Source: CAZSDU01 sp964605775
GTDB lineage: Bacteria; Bacteroidota; Bacteroidia; Bacteroidales; FEN-979
Assembly: GCA_964605775.1 (NCBI GenBank)
Contig: CAZSDU010000035.1
Span: 1-23,084 of the forward strand
Length of the DNA: 23,084 bases
Direction of reading: 5' to 3'
The notes beneath the pieces were generated by a model. That model worked only from the letters and a program-made list of their open reading frames with translations. It did not search any database and was not told where the DNA came from. Each line of letters starts with the position of its first letter. Within the stretch, counting starts at the first letter, position 1. Below are positions 8,140 through 15,064 of the stretch, piece by piece. Position numbers and translations under genes: made by a program.

Positions 8140-8238
8140 AGTGCAAAAAATTATTGGTTCATGATTTTTTTGCACAAAATAACCGGGAAAAATTTCCATT
8201 ATCGACCTGTAACAGGTAAAAGGACCATTTTTTTATTC
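8140..8238 (-). promoter_or_regulatory. Conserved leader/promoter region of T9SS paralog 2, with strong inverted repeats
   Basis: Homologous to 5449-5544. It contains a perfect palindrome ACCTGTAACAGGT (8205-8217, 6-base arms), a -7-like TTATTTTG (8175-8182, final G 36 bases before the ATG) and a perfect 10-base inverted repeat GTGCAAAAAA/TTTTTTGCAC (8141-8150 and 8166-8175, 15-base loop) ending one base before the ATG. The outer arm touches the -7 box, so transcription would start inside the repeat. That makes a DNA operator at least as likely as an RNA hairpin. Confidence 0.55.
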
Positions 8239-8373
8239 GGGGAAACAGACCGTGGCGTTTCGTTCTTGTTCCTCGATCAATTCCTCCAATTTGCTATAAT
8301 CGGGAAATAGGTGTTTTTTGTCGGGACAGGTGTCATTTATTTTCCAGATAATCCACTGAAATCTATGTATTTG
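8233..8373 (-). other. In-frame open tail after the S41 stop codon
   Basis: Directly after the S41 TGA the same frame continues for 46 sense codons to a TAA at 8233. The second half looks coding-like: FPDYSKLEELIEEQERNA is a charged, helix-like stretch. No ATG, GTG or TTG lies in frame, so it is not an independent gene by normal rules. It could be a broken remnant, a leaky-stop extension (the context is TGA-C) or chance. Confidence 0.3.
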
Positions 8374-9867
8374 TCAGTTTGGCCAGCTCTCCATTGTTGA
8401 TTGAACATAGTAAATCCAATCTTCTTCATGGATAGAATCGTCGATATAAAAATCGGGCTGGATACCGATGCCGTCGATGGGGAAATCGGGTATTCTGTAG
8501 CTGGCAGTCATTGTATAAATCAGTTGAAAAAGACCATTCGGGAAATCGACAATATGGATATTCGAAAAATCCAGAGCCCCGGAAGTCGGCCTTCCGAAAA
8601 TTTTAACCTTACTGCTTTGTTTTACCTGCATTAAAAAACTCTCATCTGTGCTTCCATTGTACTTGTTGCAGATAATGGCGATTTTCCGCGGAAACACTGA
8701 GGGAACGTATGAACTGTCGACCGAGACATTGCAACTGTCCCATGTTATGAAAGTCCCGATGTGTTGTCTCATCTTCGATGCTATTCTCCGGCATCTGTTG
8801 GCGTTTGCAGTATCTGTTATGACTTTTGCATAGTCCTCAAACCCCTCTGCATTCAATTCAGTGGCCAGATATTTCATATCCATGGTTCTGATGGGCTGGG
8901 TATAGATGTAGGGCATGAGGCCAAAAAAGGAGAGATCACTGCCTCCTGTGCCGTTGCGTATATCAATGATCAGGTTGGAAGTTGTTCTGATCAGGCTGTC
9001 ATTGCTGTGGAGCAGGCTGTCGATCGGGACCTTTTGGCTGTAATCGAATGACGGAATCCGCAGGTAAAGCGTTTTGTTACTTAAGCTGTTTATGAACGGG
9101 GACCTGGCATTGCGCAGTTTCAAGAACAGTTCATCATTCTGAGTTAAACCGCCCACAGGAAAATCCTTCAGCCAGATGGTATTCATAATTAACAGGATAT
9201 TCCCGGATTTGCCCACGATCCTGGCCTTTTCATTCCTCCTGGAATGATCGCGCATCGAAAACACCACCGAAAACAATGAATCCTTCTCCAATGTAAATTC
9301 TGCTTTCTTTTGTTTCGGCACCCAGTAAACACTGTCGGCTTTGATAATGAATGCTACAAACTGATTCTCCTTCCCGGGGGATTGCAGGATCCCGATTGAA
9401 TAGGTATTGCTTTTCCAGATCCCTTCCAGGGCATTCAGCTTACCCTGCCTTTTCTGCAGGTACTCCATGAATTGTTCTTTTGAAAAATCAATAGTTTCTT
9501 CCTTTGAATAAAGCGCCCTGATGGAATCCTTTGCATGATCTGACAATACAGGGGATTGCGTATTCTGACCGAACCCGTTTTTCGGGAAAGCACCGATATG
9601 ACCTTTTCTGAAAAATGATAACCATTTGTTCAATACCATTAAACAGGAGTCGGATGTTTTGGTGTCCAGCGCCTTGTCCCTGTAATAATTCGTATGCTTT
9701 GCATAATCATCCGTTCCCTTTTTATCCACGATGTACTGAAATCCTGCGTCATTGGTTTTAAAAGTACTCACCATCCAGTCAAAAGACTCAGGACAATTGC
9801 AGTTCTGGGAGAAGCCTGTGAACGCTGAAACAGTTAATAAAGCAAAACAAAAAATCAGATTTTTCAT
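8374..9867 (-). CDS. Exported S41-family (C-terminal processing type) peptidase
   Basis: A 497-residue protein with a signal peptide (MKNLIFCFALLTVSAFTGFSQ) and a helical N-terminal region. From about 265 on it has an S41 domain: IIDIRNGTGGSD (300-311) matches the DxRxNxGG strand, NKYNGSTDES (401-410) holds the likely nucleophile Ser406, and GRPTSG (425-430) and GIGIQPDFYID (466-476) are typical closing motifs. The PDZ domain seen in Ctp proteases is not apparent. S41 enzymes cleave proteins near the C terminus or degrade peptides, here in the periplasm. The exact serine is assigned by pattern, and the Lys partner is not obvious, so activity is uncertain. It is the last gene of the six-gene run, 54 bases after the CarboxypepD_reg-like gene. 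The frame stays open for 46 codons beyond the TGA stop. Confidence 0.8.
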   Translation of the reverse strand: MKNLIFCFALLTVSAFTGFSQNCNCPESFDWMVSTFKTNDAGFQYIVDKKGTDDYAKHTNYYRDKALDTKTSDSCLMVLNKWLSFFRKGHIGAFPKNGFGQNTQSPVLSDHAKDSIRALYSKEETIDFSKEQFMEYLQKRQGKLNALEGIWKSNTYSIGILQSPGKENQFVAFIIKADSVYWVPKQKKAEFTLEKDSLFSVVFSMRDHSRRNEKARIVGKSGNILLIMNTIWLKDFPVGGLTQNDELFLKLRNARSPFINSLSNKTLYLRIPSFDYSQKVPIDSLLHSNDSLIRTTSNLIIDIRNGTGGSDLSFFGLMPYIYTQPIRTMDMKYLATELNAEGFEDYAKVITDTANANRCRRIASKMRQHIGTFITWDSCNVSVDSSYVPSVFPRKIAIICNKYNGSTDESFLMQVKQSSKVKIFGRPTSGALDFSNIHIVDFPNGLFQLIYTMTASYRIPDFPIDGIGIQPDFYIDDSIHEEDWIYYVQSTMESWPN

Positions 9868-9921
9868 ACATCGGGTATTTATTTACATGTAGATAAGTAT
9901 TACCATGTGCTGACATGTCAT

Positions 9922-11700
9922 TTAGTTCAATTTTCCAGGGAAAAGTTTCAGATTATCAATACCAAGATTTTCAACAACATATTCGTTCCATTTTGACAAC
10001 AGATTCAAGGCCTTTCCCAGTTGTACGTCTTTCAGGTATTGTTTTGTGATCCCGTCTTTTCGTTTCACCGCTTCGTTATAAATAGAATCTATTTTTTGAA
10101 TTGTTTTTGCGGATGTGTTGAGCTGAGATTCCATCCTTCTCCTTTCAATCTCGCAGATGTCAAAAAAGATATTTAGAAAGGCCCGGGTTTCGGGTTCTTC
10201 TTCAAGGTGATAAAAAGTTTTTGCTGCGTCGAAAACAGTGTATGACCTGAAGTCAAACGTTCCATCTTTCTGAGTAACATCGAGTAAAAACTGAACCTTC
10301 AGGCTGTACAGGTTTGATAAAATTGACGCATTGATCTTTTCCCGGGGGTAAATCAGGTTCTGGTTCAGCTTTCTGTTAAGCATGATCCGCTTATCCGGGG
10401 ACCAGAAATAGTAATTGCTCTCATAAAGCGATGAGAAGGTGGAATCGGTGTGCCTTATCCTTAAGAAGTCTTTTCCGAAATTATTATCCCTGTAATTGAC
10501 AAGGCTCCCTTCATTCGCAAAAAAACCCAGGTTTTCCTTTTGAGCAGAGGTCAGAACCATTGCATTGTTGTTATCCCAGAAAAAATCGTTGTAAGGGATT
10601 ATCGATATCTTACTGTAATCGTCAAACTCATTATCATACTCAAAGCAGGGAAGTACAAAAGGATTCCCGTAATCATAGAAGTACATGATCCCGCTGGTGA
10701 TGAGTTCACGCTGAATGACCGACGGGACGGCGACCATGGGGGTATCCCTGACACTTTTATAAGTTATACAGTAGCTGAAACTGATATGATTGAGCCGGCT
10801 GGAGAAGCTTTCCTTTTCAAATGCATGACTGATGTCCATATCGATGCTGCAGATTGAATCGGCAGGAAACAGAGGCAGAAAGGGGTGCATCTGGGCATTT
10901 GCGATATGGAAATCAGCTTTTAACAGGGCATTGGATTGTTTATCAATCCAGAGATCTCCCGAAAATTGTGACAGGCTCTCTTTCTTCGGTTTGAAAACAA
11001 TGTGCACGGTTTCATTGTCGCCTTTTCCAGGTGACAGGATGAAACGTCTCTTTGCCTCTCTTACCGTCATTTGAAGGGGTAACGAAGGATAATCGTCCCT
11101 TTCGCTGATCAACGGCATCCTGCTTATCCCTTTCGAGGAATTAAGGGTCAGAAAGTACCGCTTATCCATTTCGGCAACTCCAATCCTTCCGTTCTTCAAC
11201 CTCAGACTGTTCACGGAAATGCCATTCAGGTAACCGTTATAGTAGCATTCAAGAAGCTCAACCGGCTGGTCTTTGGTTTTCGTTTCAATTCCATAATATA
11301 CTTTCGACACTGTTTCCCCGCAGTTCTTCATTAAATTCTTCCTGCAGCGGTTCAGGATTTCATAGAGGTAATCGTCATTTGAATGCACGACAATCTCCTG
11401 CAGCAGAATATTCTTTCTTTTGAGCAAAACTATTTTTATGCCTGCAAGCTCCTTTGCCGGAATTGCCCTCTGCTCAAATCCCAGGTATGAAAAAACCAGG
11501 GTGTCCCTTTTCAAATCCGACAAAAGCGAGAAAACACCATCTGCATTGGCTATAGCTCCTTGTGCAGATGATTTGACAGCAATGCTGCTGTAAGGCAATG
11601 GTTCTCCTGTTTGCGAATCCCTGACCACTCCACTAATCCGGGTTTGGGAAAAGGAGTACCCCAGGCAAAGAAAAAGTACCGATGACAATAAAAATCTCAT
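9922..11700 (-). CDS. CarboxypepD_reg-like domain protein
   Basis: A 592-residue exported protein. The start is the ATG at 11700, which begins the signal peptide MRFLLSSVLFLCLGYSFSQ and overlaps the stop of the ketopantoate-reductase-like gene as ATGA, so translation is probably coupled; the longer frame upstream is only overlap. Residues about 20-92 are a carboxypeptidase-regulatory-like beta-sandwich (ISGVVRDSQTGEPLPYSSIAV..GVFSL..DTLVFSYLGFEQ), common at the front of Bacteroidota outer-membrane and periplasmic proteins. The remaining 500 residues have no motif I recognise; they read as mixed beta strands with a helical C-terminal part (EEEPETRAFLNIFFDICEIE onward). No TonB-dependent barrel end (terminal aromatic) or T9SS tail is present. 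The gene is fifth of six in the run. Confidence 0.75.
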   Translation of the reverse strand: MRFLLSSVLFLCLGYSFSQTRISGVVRDSQTGEPLPYSSIAVKSSAQGAIANADGVFSLLSDLKRDTLVFSYLGFEQRAIPAKELAGIKIVLLKRKNILLQEIVVHSNDDYLYEILNRCRKNLMKNCGETVSKVYYGIETKTKDQPVELLECYYNGYLNGISVNSLRLKNGRIGVAEMDKRYFLTLNSSKGISRMPLISERDDYPSLPLQMTVREAKRRFILSPGKGDNETVHIVFKPKKESLSQFSGDLWIDKQSNALLKADFHIANAQMHPFLPLFPADSICSIDMDISHAFEKESFSSRLNHISFSYCITYKSVRDTPMVAVPSVIQRELITSGIMYFYDYGNPFVLPCFEYDNEFDDYSKISIIPYNDFFWDNNNAMVLTSAQKENLGFFANEGSLVNYRDNNFGKDFLRIRHTDSTFSSLYESNYYFWSPDKRIMLNRKLNQNLIYPREKINASILSNLYSLKVQFLLDVTQKDGTFDFRSYTVFDAAKTFYHLEEEPETRAFLNIFFDICEIERRRMESQLNTSAKTIQKIDSIYNEAVKRKDGITKQYLKDVQLGKALNLLSKWNEYVVENLGIDNLKLFPGKLN

Positions 11701-12632
11701 TTGGATTTTGAACTTTTTCTTGCTTTTTTCTCCATGGGTAAGAGACAACTGTAAACAAACCTGTTGACCGGTGTTTCAACCTGGTGCAGTTCACCAAGTT
11801 TCACCACGGTCCCGTTTTGATATTCAAGTTCCGATGGCTTCCCTTCCCGGATATCGCGGGTAAGGGATGAGGTAGAATCATAGGGAAAAGTATCAATGAA
11901 TGCAACCGCTTTTTCCACAAAATCCGGTTCGATCCGGATCCCGGTCTTTTTCGATAAACGGAAAATCTCATCCAGCAATTCAATCATCAGTTGCCTTGTT
12001 TCTTTGAGTTCCCTTAATTCTCCGTATGTTGTTCCTGTTACAGCCAGGAGCCCGCTGACACATATCGGAATGAATTTTTTCCATAAGTCAGCAGTGATAT
12101 CATCGGAGATCCTTGATGCAATACCTGCATGATCGAATACAGTTTTTATCTTTTTGATCCGTTCTGTTTCAGCATTGTTAAGTTCTCCAAAAATGATGAC
12201 TGGCTCAATGCCTGAATGGTTTATAACGCCGGGAGATTCAATTTTGCTGATGATCCGGCATAAACCACCGATAATGTTTTCCTGATTAAGCAGGTCTTTC
12301 AGTTCATCAATCACCGAAACTCCATTTTGTAACGGTAAAACCATGGTATCCCTGTCGGCCAGGCCTTCCAGGTCTTTTAGGACGTCCTTAATTTGCCATG
12401 CTTTCAGGGCAAGAATTATAAGATCAACGGATTCAATGGCGCTTATTCTGTCAGTCGCTTTCACAGGAGCTACCGTAAAATCCCCTTTGATACTTTTAAT
12501 TTGCAGCCCGTTTTGCTGCAGGGCTTTTAAATGCTCGCCCCGGGCAAGAAAAGTTACATCGTATCCGGCCCTGGCCAGTTTTCCGCCAAAGTAGCCACCT
12601 ACGCCCCCTGTTCCTATGATTGCTGTTTTCAT
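11697..12632 (-). CDS. Ketopantoate reductase family protein (PanE/ApbA-like)
   Basis: A 311-residue cytoplasmic enzyme with the NADPH-binding loop IGTGGVGGYFG (6-16), LQNGV (101-105), the catalytic lysine in DLWKKF (Lys185 or Lys186) and the substrate-binding C-terminal segment SSLTRDIREGKPSELEYQNG (255-274), with Glu268 in the position of the E. coli PanE glutamate. Length and order match the family, which reduces 2-dehydropantoate to pantoate in coenzyme A synthesis. Bacteroidota often carry several paralogs of unclear substrate, so assignment as the true PanE is not certain. It is the only gene without a signal peptide among the six in the run, sitting 19 bases after the TPR gene and sharing ATGA with the next gene. 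The last residues (EKKARKSSKSK) are strongly basic. Confidence 0.85.
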   Translation of the reverse strand: MKTAIIGTGGVGGYFGGKLARAGYDVTFLARGEHLKALQQNGLQIKSIKGDFTVAPVKATDRISAIESVDLIILALKAWQIKDVLKDLEGLADRDTMVLPLQNGVSVIDELKDLLNQENIIGGLCRIISKIESPGVINHSGIEPVIIFGELNNAETERIKKIKTVFDHAGIASRISDDITADLWKKFIPICVSGLLAVTGTTYGELRELKETRQLMIELLDEIFRLSKKTGIRIEPDFVEKAVAFIDTFPYDSTSSLTRDIREGKPSELEYQNGTVVKLGELHQVETPVNRFVYSCLLPMEKKARKSSKSK

Positions 12633-12651
12633 TCGCTGGTTTTATCCTTTA

Positions 12652-13941
12652 TCATTTCTGCTTTTCAAATTCACGTTGAACCTCATGCTCGAATGCCGTA
12701 TCGTACCCGATTTTCAGGTGCTTTTCATAAAGTTCTTTTAGTTGGATCTTCCCTTCCCAGTCGTTGGTTTTACCATACTTATCATAAAGGCTCAGCAAAG
12801 CATTGTAATAACCCGACACGATTATACCAGAAATGCGAGGCATATCATTGTTGATCAGTGTTTTAAAATTTATGACATGTTGTTCCCGGAGAAATTCGGC
12901 CATTTTACCGTAATTGAATGAAAAATCGGTATCCTTTGTCAGAACAGGCGTTAATCGGGAAACCAATCCGCAGTTCATAAAATAGGCGTTCAGGCCGCCA
13001 ACCAGCGCCGGGGAACAGAAATTTGAAAAATAAATCGGACGCTGTGAAAAATTGTTTTCCACTATTTGCAGGAGTATCGCTCTTTGCGGACTAAGATAAG
13101 CGCGTTTTTTTGCTTTTTCGCTACCTGTTTTTGAGTGCATCCGGTCAGAAAACAGGTCGGGCAGGACCTGCCATTGTAACATAAAGTCGGAAGATAAACC
13201 GAACTGTTTCCTGTCATTATCGGAAACCTTGATGGATACGGTTGTCGTGTCCCATTTAAACGGGTGAATGTCCATTATTTGCTGGTCTGTAAGGGGTATT
13301 TCAACCTTTCGGATTGCATCCTTCAGTCCGCTTTTCAGAAACTGAACATACCAGGGGCGGTCGATGTTTCCGATGGGTATGAGATTTATATCTGCTCGTA
13401 CTCCTTCGTGCAATTGGAGGTATAGGCACACGTCAAAATCGACATTGCCACCTGTGAATAAGATCGCATCAGCATCGCAACTGTTCAGGAAATTTCTCCC
13501 GAATTCCATCAGCCAGGCCGGATAGGCCCCTTTCTCCCGGGCTAACCGGTAATAGTATTTCAACCTTTCAGCATCCCCATTCTGCATGGAAAGGAAGGCG
13601 TTTGCACTGCATTCGGCACCGTAAAAGTAACGGGCATCACCATAGTCGGGCTTGAGTTCGAGTGCCTTGTCCAGGTATTTGAAGATTTGTTCGGAATAGG
13701 AGAAATCGTACCCCCTCAGAGGCCGGCTGTCGTATGCCCTGTAATGGTTAAACCATCCCAGATAGTAATAGATCTCAGCATCCTCGGGCGTTTCCCTTGA
13801 AGCTTGTTCAAGCAAAGCAATTGCTTCATTATAATGTTCCTTTTTGAACTCTTCCATTGCCTGTTCTTTCAGACTTGTCGTTTGCCCGACACCAATCAAG
13901 GTCGAAAGCATAAAGAGGGATAGGAATACCGTCGGTTTCAT
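12652..13941 (-). CDS. Exported TPR protein with a DUF2723-like segment
   Basis: A 429-residue protein with a signal peptide (MKPTVFLSLFMLSTLIGVGQ). Residues about 24-110 hold TPR-like helices (EQAMEEFKKEHYNEAIALLE; DKALELKPDYGDARYFYGAE). The central part (about 160-230) reads GGNVDFDVCLYLQ, LHEGVRADINLIPI, RPWYVQFLKSG, and later RPIYFSNF (near 300). This order resembles the soluble C-terminal half of DUF2723 membrane proteins of Bacteroidota (NGDNDTFPLWYLQEVEG..RPDVRVVN type). No membrane helices are present, so it would be a detached periplasmic version. Function is unknown; TPRs suggest protein-protein binding. It sits 14 bases after the transglutaminase-fold gene and is probably co-expressed with it. 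The DUF2723 relation is from pattern memory and is moderate in strength. Confidence 0.7.
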   Translation of the reverse strand: MKPTVFLSLFMLSTLIGVGQTTSLKEQAMEEFKKEHYNEAIALLEQASRETPEDAEIYYYLGWFNHYRAYDSRPLRGYDFSYSEQIFKYLDKALELKPDYGDARYFYGAECSANAFLSMQNGDAERLKYYYRLAREKGAYPAWLMEFGRNFLNSCDADAILFTGGNVDFDVCLYLQLHEGVRADINLIPIGNIDRPWYVQFLKSGLKDAIRKVEIPLTDQQIMDIHPFKWDTTTVSIKVSDNDRKQFGLSSDFMLQWQVLPDLFSDRMHSKTGSEKAKKRAYLSPQRAILLQIVENNFSQRPIYFSNFCSPALVGGLNAYFMNCGLVSRLTPVLTKDTDFSFNYGKMAEFLREQHVINFKTLINNDMPRISGIIVSGYYNALLSLYDKYGKTNDWEGKIQLKELYEKHLKIGYDTAFEHEVQREFEKQK

Positions 13942-13955
13942 TTGTCAATTCGGTT

Positions 13956-15053
13956 TTAATCAGGTTTGGCCCAAAACACGTCCGGATTGTTGGTGCATTT
14001 CGGTTTGCTCATTTTTACTCTGGGAATGATGCCTTTATATTCGACAGGCAGCAAAAGGTTGCTCTGACTCTCTCCGCCACCCGTTACAAAACAGAGAAGA
14101 GCATAGAGGTTCTTTGCCATATAATTATAGAGATATCCCTCCTTTGTTATCGACATCCGATGGTTCCAGTTTGCTTCGGGATTCAGAATCAATGGTTTGT
14201 TTTCAACCAGTCTCTTCCTCACCTCTGCAATACCGAGCAGCTCCCCTTTCTCATTCATTACATATGCGTCGTTTGTCGGGTCAATCCACAACCATTTGCT
14301 GAGGGTGTTTGAATAGACCGTGTTTATTGAATGACAATCAAAATCGGTCGAATCTTTTGGCAGGCACACAACCCGTCGTGATTTAAACCCAAGCGCGAGA
14401 TAGCAATTATTGAGTACGGTTGCCAAAGTGCCGCAATCCAGTGTGTTATGACCGCTGGTGCATATATTCATCAGGTTATGGATGGAGGAATATTTCGGTG
14501 CCTCTTTGGTGCCGTCATGTGGGAAGGTAGTATGGACCCAATGAAGCAAATTCAGAATCTGTGAAATCTCATTTCCTTTACCAATGATCGAATCCAACTT
14601 AAAATCCACTCTTATTGCAGTTAAACCACTATCGCTGGCTGGCTTATAGGTAAATTTTGTTATCTCCCTCCGGTCGTTGAAATCATACCTGGATGCTTTT
14701 TTTAAAATCTCCAGTTTGCTTGGGGAATTGCCTGCCTTCACATATTTAATTTGTGTAAAGGCTGAGTCTTTCCCGTTAAGCAGAATGACGAAATTATATT
14801 CATGCCTGGGTTTTACCCTGAAGGAAATTGAATCCAGGTCGGTGTAAAATGCAACTCGCCTGGCTGAAGTTTTGTAAATATCCGGTTTTGTTTCCGGAAC
14901 AATTGTCCAGGTCCCTTTTTTAAGGTCCTCCCCGTCTTTAATGTCGACTATTTTCGAGTTGGCTTTTATCACCTGGAGTGATGGTTGAGCAGATAGCGAA
15001 AGTCCGGGCAGACCTACTGCCAGGGCAACCACTAGCCTTAATTTTCGTATCAT
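13956..15053 (-). CDS. Exported transglutaminase-fold protein
   Basis: A 365-residue protein with a signal peptide (MIRKLRLVVALAVGLPGLSLSAQ), a beta-rich N-terminal region (about 25-155) and a transglutaminase-like core. The papain-type triad is readable: Cys207 in TLDCGTLATVLNN, His241 in FDCHSINTVYS and Asp258 in WLWIDPTND. Spacing fits the bacterial transglutaminase-like family, whose members mostly act as proteases or peptide amidases rather than cross-linkers. It would work in the periplasm. There are 11 bases between this gene and the M1-like gene upstream and 14 to the TPR gene downstream, so an operon is likely. The specific substrate cannot be inferred. Confidence 0.8.
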   Translation of the reverse strand: MIRKLRLVVALAVGLPGLSLSAQPSLQVIKANSKIVDIKDGEDLKKGTWTIVPETKPDIYKTSARRVAFYTDLDSISFRVKPRHEYNFVILLNGKDSAFTQIKYVKAGNSPSKLEILKKASRYDFNDRREITKFTYKPASDSGLTAIRVDFKLDSIIGKGNEISQILNLLHWVHTTFPHDGTKEAPKYSSIHNLMNICTSGHNTLDCGTLATVLNNCYLALGFKSRRVVCLPKDSTDFDCHSINTVYSNTLSKWLWIDPTNDAYVMNEKGELLGIAEVRKRLVENKPLILNPEANWNHRMSITKEGYLYNYMAKNLYALLCFVTGGGESQSNLLLPVEYKGIIPRVKMSKPKCTNNPDVFWAKPD

Positions 15054-15064
15054 GGCTTCTTTCG

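Noticed and set aside
8374..8376. TGA of the S41 gene as a selenocysteine codon
   Set aside because: The peptidase motifs end properly before it, no selenocysteine insertion hairpin is apparent after it, and no redox motif surrounds it.
9885..9918. Repeated CATGT words between the S41 and CarboxypepD_reg-like genes
   Set aside because: Only two ACATGT palindromes and one partial copy with uneven spacing in a 54-base gap; too short and AT-rich to call an operator.
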